From Dokdonella_A sp040005635 (GTDB lineage Bacteria > Pseudomonadota > Gammaproteobacteria > Xanthomonadales > Rhodanobacteraceae): a DNA stretch of 29,870 nt. Shown here one piece after another: positions 16,901 to 25,621 of the stretch (position 1 is its first letter; each line of letters begins with the position of its first letter). Location: positions 1 to 29,870 of the forward strand of contig JBDTYM010000050.1 in assembly GCA_040005635.1 (NCBI GenBank). The letters run 5' to 3'. The notes under the pieces were generated by a model that was not told the DNA's origin, did no database searches, and was given only the letters and a program-made list of their open reading frames with translations. Position numbers and translations under genes: made by a program.

Positions 16901-19900
16901 ATCCGAATGCCACTCCGATTACGGGTGCCGGCTTCCTCGACACCTATCCTGCCGGCATTCTGAATTCGAGTACGACGGTCGTCGCCAGCAACACCTGCGG
17001 CGGTGTCGTGACCGCGGTGACCGGCGGAAACTCCCTGCAGCTGACCGCTGCAACGATACCCGCGACGGGTTGCAGCATTGTCGTCAATGTCGTCGCAACC
17101 GCGATCGGTAATGCGGTCAACACGACCGGCCCCATCACCTCGACGAACGCGCAGAGCGGCGCTGGAGGCACCGGCACGCTGGCAGTGACGCCGCTCGGTG
17201 CGCCGGGCGCTACCAAGAGCTTCAGCCCGGCCACCGTCAATCTCGGGGGCGCGACGCAAATGACGATCGCGCTGACCAATCCAAACGCGAGTCCGATCAC
17301 ACTGACCGGCTTCACCGATACCTATCCGTCCGGCATCGCCAACGCGAGCGGCACGGTCGTCGTCAGCAATTCCTGCGGCGGCTCGCTGACGGCCAATCCC
17401 GGTGACAGCGTACTTGCGTTGAACGGTGGCGTGATTCCCTCTTCAGGCGCCTGCAGCGTCGTCGTCAATATCGTCGCCACCGGTGCAGGGCCGCAGCTCA
17501 ACAACACCGGACCTATCACCAGCGGCAACGCGCAAACCGGCAGCGGTGCTAGCGGGACCCTGACGGTGACGCCGGTAGCGGATCTGGCGATCACGAAGAG
17601 CGACGGCAGCACTGCGTATATCCCTGGCGCTCCGATCAGCTACACGATCCTCGTGACGAATGCGGGCCCGAGCGGCGTGACTGGCGCGACGGTAGTGGAC
17701 ACGCCGCCCGCCGCCATCAGCGGCGTCAGCTGGAGCGCAACCTATGCCGGCGGCGCGAGCGGGATCGCCGGTGGCAGCGGCGCGATCAATACGCTGGTCG
17801 ATCTTCCAAACGGCAGCAGTGCAACCTTCACCTTCAGCGGAACGGTGGCGTCGAATGCGACGGGAGCCTTGTCGAACAGCGCATCGGTCAGCGTACCGAC
17901 AGGGGTGACGGATCCTGCGAGCGGCAACAACACGGCGACCGACAACGACACGTCGGCACCCATCGCCGACATCCAGGCGGTGAAGACCGGCACGGCGAGC
18001 GCGGGCTTCGGTGCGCCGCTGACCTATTCGATCGTCGTGACGAACCATGGTCCGAGCGATGCGAACGGCACGACGTTCGGCGACGCGGTCCCGGCGGGTG
18101 TCACCAGCATTACCGCAAGCTGCGGCGTGCCGACCGGGGGTGCCGTGTGTGGCGCGGTGAACGTTGCCGGCAACAATGTGACGAGCACGATCACGGCGCT
18201 GCCGAACGGCGCCAGCGTGACGTTCACGATCAACGGCACGGCGCCGACGAGTGGTACCTCGATCAGCAACAGCGCGACGGCGCAGCCACCCGCTGGCGTG
18301 ACCGATCCGACACCTGGCAACAACACCGGCACCGCAACGACCTCGCTGCTGCAGCCGCAGCTGACCTTGATCAAGGCGGCGACGCCGAATCCGTTCACGG
18401 TGGGCCAGCTGGCGAGTTACGCGATCACGTTGTCGAACGGTGGCGCAGGGCCCACCAGCGGTGGGATCACCGTGGCCGACACGCTGCCGGCCGGGATCAC
18501 GCTGGCCAGCGCGAGTGGCACCAATTGGAGTTGCACGGGCACGACGACGTTGTCGTGCACGTTCAGCGGATCGATTGCGGCGGGCGGCAGTACCGTGCTG
18601 ACGCTGAACGTCAATGTCGCCGCGAACGCGCAGTCGGCGAACAACAGCGCGACGGCCAACGGCGGTGGCGACGGCGGCTGTCCGGCGGCATCGCGCTGCA
18701 CGGGCGCAGTCACCGTGCCCGTGAACGCGACGGCCGATATCGCGGTGAGCAAGAGTGTCGACGTGGCAACGCCGAACGTTGGCGACAACATCGTCTTTAC
18801 CGTCACGGCCCTCAACCAAGGTCCGAACAACGCCACCGGCGTCGCGATCAGCGATGCGTTGCCGAGCGGTCTGCAATTCGTGTCGGCGTTGCCGTCGCAG
18901 GGTGCCTATGTGAGCGGCACGGGCTTGTGGACGGTCGGAGCATTGGCGAACGGTGCGCAGGCTACGCTGCAGATCACGGCCACCGTGCTGACGCCGGGCG
19001 GACTGACCAACACGGCGACGAAGACGGCCGGCGATCAGTTCGATCCGGTCAGCGGCAACAACGCCGGTTCGGCCATGTTGAATGCACAGCCATCGGCAGA
19101 CCTGCAGGTGAGCAAACGCGTCGACAACGCGCTGCCGAACCTCGGTACCAATGTGACTTTCACGGTGACCGTGCACAACGCCGGCCCGAATGACGCGAGT
19201 GGCGTCGTCATCGACGACCTGCTGCCGCCGGGCCTCAACTACGTCTCCTCGATTGCCTCGCAAGGCAGCTACGACGAGGGCGCTGGCGTGTGGACGCTGG
19301 GCGCGCTCGTGAACGGCGCCGATGCGAGTTTGAGCGTGGTCGCGACAGTGACCTTGCCCGGCGATCTGACGAATACCGCGTCGGTTGCGGCATCGAATCA
19401 GCACGATCCGAACCCGGCCAACAACAGCGGCGGCGTCACGGTCAATGGTCAATCGTCCGACCTTCAGGTGATCAAGGGCGTCGACAACGCGAACCCGCTG
19501 CGTGGCGATTCGGTGACCTTCACGATCACAGCGACCAACAACGGACCGAGCGCGGCGACCGGCGTGGCAATCATCGATGCGCTGCCGGCGGGCTTGAGTT
19601 TCGTGTCGGCCAGCGCGTCACAAGGCTCGTATGTCGATACCACCGGCGTATGGACCGTCGGCAGTCTTGCCGCGACCGGAGCGGCAGCGACGGCGATGCT
19701 GACGATCGTCGCGACGGTCGACACCGATACGGGATTCACCAACACCGCGAGCGTCAGCGCGCTCGACCAGACCGACCCGAACCCGGCCAACAACACAGGC
19801 AGCGTCGTGGTGACGCCGATCGCCAGCGCCGACGTCGGCATCGTCAAGAGCGGCCCCGCAACGGCAACGGCCGGACAACAGGCGACGTATACCCTCGTGG

Positions 19901-22900
19901 TGACCAACCACGGGCCGTCGCCGGCGACGAGCGTGACGCTGGACGATCCAACGCCGGCCGGGTTTACTTTCGTTTCCGCCGCGGCGCCGTGCACGGGCGG
20001 CTTTCCCTGCAATCTCGGCGCGCTGGCGAATGGGAGCAGCGCGACGGTGACGGTGACGTTTGCGCTGCCGTCCAGCGCGACGGCGGCCATCACGAACACC
20101 GCGAGTGCCAGCAGCGCGACGCAGGACCCGGCGTCCGGCAACAACAGCAGCACGGTCGATACGCCGGTCGCGCGCAGCGCCGATATCCAGGTGCAGAAAA
20201 CCGGCCCGGCCACGGTCGCGGCTGACGGCGCGATCAGTTACAGCGTGGTCGTCACCAATCTCGGTCCGAGCGATGCGAACGGTACGGTGTTCGACGATCC
20301 GCTGCCGGCAGGCATCGGCGCGATCAGCGCCAGCTGCGGCGCGGCCACGGCAGGCGCCGTGTGCGGCGCGGTCGACGTCGCCGGCAACGAGGTCAGCAGC
20401 ACGATCGCGACGCTGCCAGCGAACGCCAGCGTGACGTTCACGATCACAGGCGCGGCACCGCCCGACGCGACGACGTTGTCCAATACGGCGAGCGCGACGG
20501 CGCCCGTGGGCGTGACCGATCCAACGTCGGCCAACAACAGCAGCACGGTCGCGACGAACGTGACCGCGGTGGCGAACCTGCAGGTCAGCAAGACGGGCCC
20601 TGTGACGGCGACAGCCGGCCAGGCCGTGACGTACACGCTGACGGTAACGAATGCCGGGCCAAGTGCAGCCACAAACGTTTCGCTGGCGGATCCGACGCCA
20701 GCGGGACTCACGTACGTTTCCGCGACCGCGCCCTGTGCTGGCGGTTTCCCGTGCAATCTCGGCAGCTTGGCGAGCGGTGCGAACGTCAGCGTGTCGGCGA
20801 CGTACACCGTGCCGCCGAACGCGAGTGGAGCGATCACCAATACGGCGACCGCGACCAGTCCCACGCCGGACCCGACGCCAGGCGACAACAGCAGTTCGGT
20901 GACCACCGCCATCGGTGCGGTCGCTGATCTGGCGATCGTGAAAACCGCGCCAGCCAGTGTCATCGCGGGCGGCACGATCAGTTACAGCATTGTCGTCAGC
21001 AACGCCGGTCCCAGCGATGTCACCGCTGCCGCATTCGCGGACAATGTACCGGCCGGCATCAGCAGTATTGCCGCGAGTTGCGCGTCGGCGACCGGCGGCG
21101 CCGTCTGCGGCCCGGTCAATATTGCCGGCAACAGCGTCACCAGTACGATCACCAGCGTGCCTGCCGGCGGCAACGTCACGATCACGGTCAGCGGCATCGC
21201 TCCGGCCGATCCGGGCACGCTGGCGAATACGGCGACGATCGCGCCGCCGCTGGGCGTCACCGATCCGAATGCGGCCAACAACAGCTCGAGCGTCAGCACG
21301 AGCGTGACCGCGTCCGCCGACCTGTCGGTCGTCAAGAACGGGCCGGCGACCGTCGCTTCCGGCGGCTCGATCAACTACACGCTGCTGATCCACAACGCAG
21401 GTCCGAGCGCGGCCAACGGCGCCAGCTACAGCGATCCGGTGCCGGCGGCCATCAGCGCGATCAGCGCAAGCTGCAGTGCAGCCAGTGGCGCTGCCACGTG
21501 CGCCGCACCGAACGTTGCCGGCAATCTAGTCTCGGGCGCGGTGCCGACATTGCCGGCAGGCGGCTCCGTCACGATCACGATCAACGGCACCGCGCCGTTC
21601 GGCACGCAATCGCTCGACAACACCGCCATGCTGTCGCCGCCGTCCGGCGTCGTCGACCCCAACAACCGCAACAACAGGTCCAGCGTCAGCACCGCGATCG
21701 GTGCTGCGGCGGACATCGCCTTGACGAAGAGCGTGGACAACGGCGCGCCGAATGTCGGCGACACGGTCACGTTCACGATCACCGCGAACAATGCCGGACC
21801 GAACGATGCCAGCGGCGTCGCTGTGACCGACAGCCTGCCGTTCGGCCTCGCCTTCGTTTCGGCGTCGCCGTCGGCGGGCAGTTACGATCCATCCAGCGGC
21901 GTCTGGACGATCGGCGCGATCGCGAACGGCGACAGCGTCACGTTGACCCTCGTCGCCAGCGTCGAGCAGCCCGATGCGCTGACCAATACCGTTACGGTCA
22001 GTGCCTCCGATCAACCGGACCCGGACACCAGCAACAACAGCGCAGGCGCCTCCTTGAACGCGGGCGCAACCGCGGATGTTGCCGTCGCCAAGTCGGTCGA
22101 CCATCCGACGCCGAACGTCGGTAGCACGATCACCTACACGATCACCGCGACGAACAGCGGGCCCAACGATGCGACTGGCGTCGAGATCGTCGACAACCTG
22201 CCGGCGGGCCTCACCCTGACGAGCGCAACGTCGTCGCAAGGCAGCTACGACAGCAGCAGCGGTGTGTGGATCGTCGGTGCGATCGCGAACGGCGCGCGCG
22301 CAACCCTGGCGATCAGCGCGACCGTCGATGCAGCGGGCGCCATCGTCAACACGGCGACGATCACGCACGAGGATCAGTTCGATCCCAGCGCGGCGAACAA
22401 CCAGGCCGGCACCACGATCAACGGCCAACAGGCCGATCTCGCGATGGCCAAGTCGGTCGACGACACCAGCCCGAACGTCGGCGACGACATCACGTTCACC
22501 GTGTCGGTGCACAACAACGGTCCCTCGCAGGCGACCAGCGTATCGATCGAGGATTTGTTGCCGGCGGGCCTGAGCTTCGTCTCGGCGACGCCCTCGCAGG
22601 GCAACTACGACGAGGTGTCCGGAGTCTGGCTGGTCGGCACACTGGACGCGGCAGGCGCGGGATCGAGCGCGACCCTGAGCGTGCTGGCGAACGTGGCATC
22701 CGCGGGTGCGTTGACCAACACCGCCAGCGTCGCCACGTCCGATCAGACCGATCCGAACGGCGCCAACAACAGCGCGAGCGTCTCTCTCAACGGACATCCA
22801 CTGGCCGATCTTGGCGTGGTCAAGACCGGCCCGGCAACGATCACGCCGGGTGATACGCTGGTCTACACGATCGTGGTCTCCAACGCGGGTCCGAGCGACG

Positions 22901-25476
22901 CGACGAACGTCGTCGTCAGCGATCCGACACCAACCGGGCTCGTCTTCGTCAGCAACAGCGGTGCGTGCGCGACGGCGTATCCGTGCGCGATCGCGTCGAT
23001 CGCGAACGGCGCCAGCGCGACGATCAGCTCGACCTACACGGTGCCGGCGAACTACGACGGCGCCAATCCGATCGTCAATACGGCAAGTGTCAGCAGCGAT
23101 GTGCCCGATCCGAATCCCGTCGGCAATCAGGGTTCGACCAACACCAACGTCGGTCCCGGCAATGCCGATCTGTCGATCGTGAAGAGCGGCCCGGCCACGG
23201 TCGTATCCGGTGGTGCGATCAGTTACACGTTGACGATCGGCAACGACGGCCCAAGCCCGGCCAACGGTGCGAATTATGTCGACGAGGTGCCAGCCTCGAT
23301 CACCGCCATCAGTGCGAGTTGTGGCAGCGAAGCTGGCGGCGCGGCCTGCGCCACGCAACCGAATGTCGTCGGCAATAGCGTCAGCGGCAATGTCGGTTCG
23401 CTGCCGAGTGGCGGCAGCGTGATCGTGACGATCACCGGCACCGCTGCGGCAGGTCCCGACAGCCTCAGCAATACCGCGACGATCGCGGCACCAGCCGGGG
23501 TCACCGATCCCGACAACGGCAACAACAGCTCGACCGTGAACAGCAGCGTCGGCGCGACCAGTGCCGATCTCGTGCTGGTCAAGCAGGGTCCGGCGAGCGT
23601 GACGGCCGGCAGCCAGGCGACGTATACGTTGCAGGTCACCAACAACGGTCCAGATACGGCCGTCGCGGTCGTGCTCGACGATCCGACACCGACTGGTCTC
23701 ACGTTCGTCTCCGCGTCGACGCCTTGCGCGAGTGGCTTCCCGTGTGCACTGGGTGATCTGGCCAACAGCGCCAGCACGATCGTCTCCGTCACTTTCGCGA
23801 TACCCGCGGATGCGAGTGGATCGATCGTCAACACGGCCACGTTGACGAGTCCGACCTCCGATCCCGACGTCGGCAGCAACAGCAGCACAGTCACGACGCC
23901 GATCAACGCCGCGCCAACCTCGGCCGATCTGTCGATCATCAAGACCGGTCCGGCCAGCGTCGCGCCCGGCACGAATCTGACTTACACCCTGCAGGTTGCC
24001 AACAACGGACCCGACGCAGCGATCAATGTCGTGCTCGACGACCCCACACCGCTCGGAGTCGTCTTCGTCAGTGCGAGCGCGCCGTGCGCCGCCGGCTTTC
24101 CATGCAACCTCGGGTCGCTCGCGAACGGAGAAAATACGCTCGTCACCGTGACGTTCACCGTATCGGCCGGCGCGAGCGGCACGCTCGCCAACAGCGCAAC
24201 GGTCGGCAGCGACACGCCGGATCCGGACAGCGGCAACAACGGCACGACGCTGACGATTCCGATTGTTCCGAAATCATCGTCGGCCGATCTCACGATCAGC
24301 AAGAGCGGTCCAGCCAGCGTGCTGGCCGGTGGCGCCGTCGTCTACACGATCGTGGTCGGAAACAACGGACCCGATACGGCGACGAACGTGATCGTCACCG
24401 ATACGACGCCGCCAGGGCTTCTGTTCGTCGGCAATAGCGGAGCTTGCACGGGAGCGTATCCGTGCTCGCTCGGCACGCTTGCGAACGGCGCGAGTGCGAC
24501 GATCAGCAGCACGTACTCGGTGCCGCTCGGTTACGCAGGTCCGACCCCACTGGTGAACACGGCGGGTGTCGGCAGCGACACGCCGGATCCGAACGGCGAC
24601 AACAATGTCGGCGTGGCGAACACGACCGTCACGCAGCCGGCGCAGTCGGCCGATTTGTCGGTCGTCAAGACGGGCCCAGCCAGCGCGGCGCCGGGGACAA
24701 ATCTGACCTATACCCTGCAGGTTGCCAACAGCGGGCCGGATACGGCGACGAACGTCGTGCTGAACGATCCGACGCCGGCTGGACTGGTCTTCGTCGGCAA
24801 CAGCGGTGCCTGCGCGACGGCTTATCCGTGCGCGCTCGGCACGCTCGCCAATGGCGCGAGCGCGACGATCACCAGCACGTACGCGGTGCCGGCCGGCTAT
24901 ATGGGAGCGAATCCGCTGGTGAACACCGCCGGCGTTAGCAGCGATACGCCGGATCCGAACGGCAACGACAACGTCGGCAGCGCAACGACAACCGTCGTGC
25001 CGGTCGCAGCGTCGGCCGATCTGTCGATCCTGAAGAGCGGTCCGGCCATGGCCATGGCGGGCGACACCGTCACCTACACGCTGGTCGTGACGAACAATGG
25101 ACCGGATGCGGTCAGCGACGCCGTCGTCGACGATCCGACGCCGCTTGGACTGGACTTGGTCTCCGCCAGTGCACCGTGTTCGGGCGGGTTCCCGTGCATC
25201 GTCGCTTTGTCGAATGGAGACCAGGTGACGATCGCCACGACGTATCGGATAGGCGCCGACCGCAGCGGCGATATCGTGAACGTCGCCTCGGTCGCCTCAC
25301 CGAGCGTCAGAGATCCGACGCCGAACAACAACTCCGGCACCGCCACTACGCTTGTCAGCGGCGGCGGCTCGGTGTCGAGCGTGGCGGTGCCGATCGATTC
25401 GCGCTGGATGCTCGCGCTGGCGGCACTGCTGATGATGTTGGCGGGCGCCTTGGGCGTGCGGATTCGCGGCCAATGA
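13939..25476 (+). CDS. Giant DUF11-repeat surface protein with C-terminal sorting tail (3845 residues)
   Basis: A very large predicted cell-surface or matrix protein. Residues 1-78 form an unusually long signal peptide: a basic n-region of about 60 residues, core IVFACILSLGAIV, cleavage after DAHA. Residues 79-404 are a conserved N-terminal region often seen before DUF11 arrays (marks: ILWAGLYWGADTSAG, DRYAGWSLVIVVRDP, NLTVFDGLQ, VAYEGDLG, NPNFVNQMGFDADV). About 405-3809 are 27 DUF11-type Ig-like repeats of 116-170 residues, typically ADL..VK.GPA....G....YT..V.N.GP.......DP.P.G. The tail 3817-3845 (VPIDSRWM, a hydrophobic stretch, GVRIRGQ) resembles IPTL-CTERM signals processed by an exosortase. 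The GTG at 13939 has AGGGG six bases upstream; a TTG at 13948 is possible. Adhesion or a long stalk is the likely role. It is a single-gene unit. Confidence 0.88.
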   Translation: MENLSGRRLSALVDETVHDAILHKLTHAIFQRRTRLGTAALTSLRGRIQRTPRRLATLPVRIVFACILSLGAIVDAHAERVFTSRFTTNDNGDVQIIGNTLFSCTQGTNTPPATCLASVPVSGTGVTDVANLNDNAYTMKPVNTAGGTTSSSSADLSLPTGAQILWAGLYWGADTSAGTGGVAAATPAARNQIKFALPGGAYQSLTATQLDAVTSATNRYSAFIPVTAFVQAGGAGTYRVADIQAGTGADRYAGWSLVIVVRDPAQPLRNLTVFDGLQTISTSATTVNVSVSGFRTPLTGAFTARVGAVAYEGDLGSTGDQFKINGINLSNAVNPTTNVFNSTISRLGANITAKNPNFVNQMGFDADVFDASGILANGATGATLTFTTSSETYYPAVVTFANDVYQPVVDGNVTKTVTDLNGGSVLPGDILQYTIALSNTGNDTATNVVLTDAIPPNTTYVPGTLVVVSGANAGAKTDVAGDDQANFGGGAAVFRLGTGATATAGGTLAINQATSVSFRVTVNAGVAAGTSIANQASIAFNSATLGTAFTSLSDGDPNTGGNQPTTVVVGSTQSRLNIDKDSTPNPVVAGQNLTYTLHVSNSGPSDATNAIVSDPLAATTTFVSASAPAGWTVTAPAVGSSGTVQFSAPTLAVGNYDLVIVTKVVPGTPGGTVIGNTATATSTNDPSGTHTAATNTTVANSGDLSLSKNASATVGQGQQLTYALQLNNPGPDAATGVVVSDPLPIGTTFVSASAPVGWTVTAPAAGAGGTVTFSIGTLPAGAVSFSIVATAAATATIGSTITNIATVSSTSADSNAANNTASAGTLVQNPVPGVAKAFTPASVASGAPSTMRITITNDAAVPIGGIAINDTLPTTPGQMRVSNPATGVTNTCGGTFTAAAGATSVTLAGAGPLAAAASCFVEVNVVATTVGNYVNTTDNVTSTQTPTGPTATASLAIGVLNAPTTTKSFTPASVQLGAAAQMTIAFANPNATPITGAGFLDTYPAGILNSSTTVVASNTCGGVVTAVTGGNSLQLTAATIPATGCSIVVNVVATAIGNAVNTTGPITSTNAQSGAGGTGTLAVTPLGAPGATKSFSPATVNLGGATQMTIALTNPNASPITLTGFTDTYPSGIANASGTVVVSNSCGGSLTANPGDSVLALNGGVIPSSGACSVVVNIVATGAGPQLNNTGPITSGNAQTGSGASGTLTVTPVADLAITKSDGSTAYIPGAPISYTILVTNAGPSGVTGATVVDTPPAAISGVSWSATYAGGASGIAGGSGAINTLVDLPNGSSATFTFSGTVASNATGALSNSASVSVPTGVTDPASGNNTATDNDTSAPIADIQAVKTGTASAGFGAPLTYSIVVTNHGPSDANGTTFGDAVPAGVTSITASCGVPTGGAVCGAVNVAGNNVTSTITALPNGASVTFTINGTAPTSGTSISNSATAQPPAGVTDPTPGNNTGTATTSLLQPQLTLIKAATPNPFTVGQLASYAITLSNGGAGPTSGGITVADTLPAGITLASASGTNWSCTGTTTLSCTFSGSIAAGGSTVLTLNVNVAANAQSANNSATANGGGDGGCPAASRCTGAVTVPVNATADIAVSKSVDVATPNVGDNIVFTVTALNQGPNNATGVAISDALPSGLQFVSALPSQGAYVSGTGLWTVGALANGAQATLQITATVLTPGGLTNTATKTAGDQFDPVSGNNAGSAMLNAQPSADLQVSKRVDNALPNLGTNVTFTVTVHNAGPNDASGVVIDDLLPPGLNYVSSIASQGSYDEGAGVWTLGALVNGADASLSVVATVTLPGDLTNTASVAASNQHDPNPANNSGGVTVNGQSSDLQVIKGVDNANPLRGDSVTFTITATNNGPSAATGVAIIDALPAGLSFVSASASQGSYVDTTGVWTVGSLAATGAAATAMLTIVATVDTDTGFTNTASVSALDQTDPNPANNTGSVVVTPIASADVGIVKSGPATATAGQQATYTLVVTNHGPSPATSVTLDDPTPAGFTFVSAAAPCTGGFPCNLGALANGSSATVTVTFALPSSATAAITNTASASSATQDPASGNNSSTVDTPVARSADIQVQKTGPATVAADGAISYSVVVTNLGPSDANGTVFDDPLPAGIGAISASCGAATAGAVCGAVDVAGNEVSSTIATLPANASVTFTITGAAPPDATTLSNTASATAPVGVTDPTSANNSSTVATNVTAVANLQVSKTGPVTATAGQAVTYTLTVTNAGPSAATNVSLADPTPAGLTYVSATAPCAGGFPCNLGSLASGANVSVSATYTVPPNASGAITNTATATSPTPDPTPGDNSSSVTTAIGAVADLAIVKTAPASVIAGGTISYSIVVSNAGPSDVTAAAFADNVPAGISSIAASCASATGGAVCGPVNIAGNSVTSTITSVPAGGNVTITVSGIAPADPGTLANTATIAPPLGVTDPNAANNSSSVSTSVTASADLSVVKNGPATVASGGSINYTLLIHNAGPSAANGASYSDPVPAAISAISASCSAASGAATCAAPNVAGNLVSGAVPTLPAGGSVTITINGTAPFGTQSLDNTAMLSPPSGVVDPNNRNNRSSVSTAIGAAADIALTKSVDNGAPNVGDTVTFTITANNAGPNDASGVAVTDSLPFGLAFVSASPSAGSYDPSSGVWTIGAIANGDSVTLTLVASVEQPDALTNTVTVSASDQPDPDTSNNSAGASLNAGATADVAVAKSVDHPTPNVGSTITYTITATNSGPNDATGVEIVDNLPAGLTLTSATSSQGSYDSSSGVWIVGAIANGARATLAISATVDAAGAIVNTATITHEDQFDPSAANNQAGTTINGQQADLAMAKSVDDTSPNVGDDITFTVSVHNNGPSQATSVSIEDLLPAGLSFVSATPSQGNYDEVSGVWLVGTLDAAGAGSSATLSVLANVASAGALTNTASVATSDQTDPNGANNSASVSLNGHPLADLGVVKTGPATITPGDTLVYTIVVSNAGPSDATNVVVSDPTPTGLVFVSNSGACATAYPCAIASIANGASATISSTYTVPANYDGANPIVNTASVSSDVPDPNPVGNQGSTNTNVGPGNADLSIVKSGPATVVSGGAISYTLTIGNDGPSPANGANYVDEVPASITAISASCGSEAGGAACATQPNVVGNSVSGNVGSLPSGGSVIVTITGTAAAGPDSLSNTATIAAPAGVTDPDNGNNSSTVNSSVGATSADLVLVKQGPASVTAGSQATYTLQVTNNGPDTAVAVVLDDPTPTGLTFVSASTPCASGFPCALGDLANSASTIVSVTFAIPADASGSIVNTATLTSPTSDPDVGSNSSTVTTPINAAPTSADLSIIKTGPASVAPGTNLTYTLQVANNGPDAAINVVLDDPTPLGVVFVSASAPCAAGFPCNLGSLANGENTLVTVTFTVSAGASGTLANSATVGSDTPDPDSGNNGTTLTIPIVPKSSSADLTISKSGPASVLAGGAVVYTIVVGNNGPDTATNVIVTDTTPPGLLFVGNSGACTGAYPCSLGTLANGASATISSTYSVPLGYAGPTPLVNTAGVGSDTPDPNGDNNVGVANTTVTQPAQSADLSVVKTGPASAAPGTNLTYTLQVANSGPDTATNVVLNDPTPAGLVFVGNSGACATAYPCALGTLANGASATITSTYAVPAGYMGANPLVNTAGVSSDTPDPNGNDNVGSATTTVVPVAASADLSILKSGPAMAMAGDTVTYTLVVTNNGPDAVSDAVVDDPTPLGLDLVSASAPCSGGFPCIVALSNGDQVTIATTYRIGADRSGDIVNVASVASPSVRDPTPNNNSGTATTLVSGGGSVSSVAVPIDSRWMLALAALLMMLAGALGVRIRGQ
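18733..20922 (+). repeat. Six-unit superblock, first copy (units 10-15)
   Basis: Class order b-b-b-c-a-c, 730 residues. It matches 21709-23922 in class order, length and position-specific marks; the middle b unit ends in NGQS, and the third b unit carries an insertion around SLAATGAAATA and then DQTDPNPANN. Confidence 0.6.
21709..23922 (+). repeat. Six-unit superblock, second copy (units 18-23)
   Basis: Class order b-b-b-d-a-c, 738 residues; class d differs from c mainly in its second half. The middle b unit ends in NGQQ and the third carries the matching insertion TLDAAGAGSSA followed by DQTDPNGANN, as in the copy at 18733-20922. Confidence 0.6.
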
Positions 25477-25484
25477 CTTGCATT

Positions 25485-25507
25485 ACGCCCCGGCGTCGCT
25501 GGGGCGT
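25485..25507 (+). terminator. Hairpin after the giant adhesin gene
   Basis: ACGCCCC and GGGGCGT form a 7-bp stem with a 9-base loop, starting 9 bases after the stop codon. No U-tract follows. Position and strength suggest termination or 3' end protection of the very long transcript. Confidence 0.45.
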
Positions 25508-25621
25508 GAAGGCATGGATTCGCGGCAGTCGAGCGGGGGCGCCTTACTCGACGAAATCGTGACGTCGCTTCTGTCTGCCCATGTGATCATCCTGCGCATG
25601 CGCCACGTTGCGAAGACACCC

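Larger units (their letters stand above)
15151..25365 (+). repeat. Array of 27 DUF11-type repeats, four sequence classes
   Basis: Unit starts are near 15151, 15661, 16042, 16429, 16840, 17218, 17578, 17965, 18358, 18733, 19096, 19456, 19828, 20179, 20572, 20923, 21316, 21709, 22072, 22432, 22804, 23164, 23563, 23923, 24283, 24649 and 25015. Units 1-6 and 9 are divergent. Class a (8, 14, 16, 17, 22; 7 is related) has SC....GGAVCG-like cysteines. Class b (10-12, 18-20) has SQGSYD...GVW and no cysteine. Class c (13, 15, 23, 24, 27) has APC..GFPC. Class d (21, 25, 26) has SGAC..AYPC. Most b, c and d units are 116-124 residues, class a about 130. Confidence 0.88.

Noticed and set aside
17443..21393. 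Long minus-strand open frames (669 and 591 residues) opposite the DUF11 array
   Set aside because: They mirror the repeat periodicity of the plus-strand gene, are extremely Arg-rich and show no family motif.
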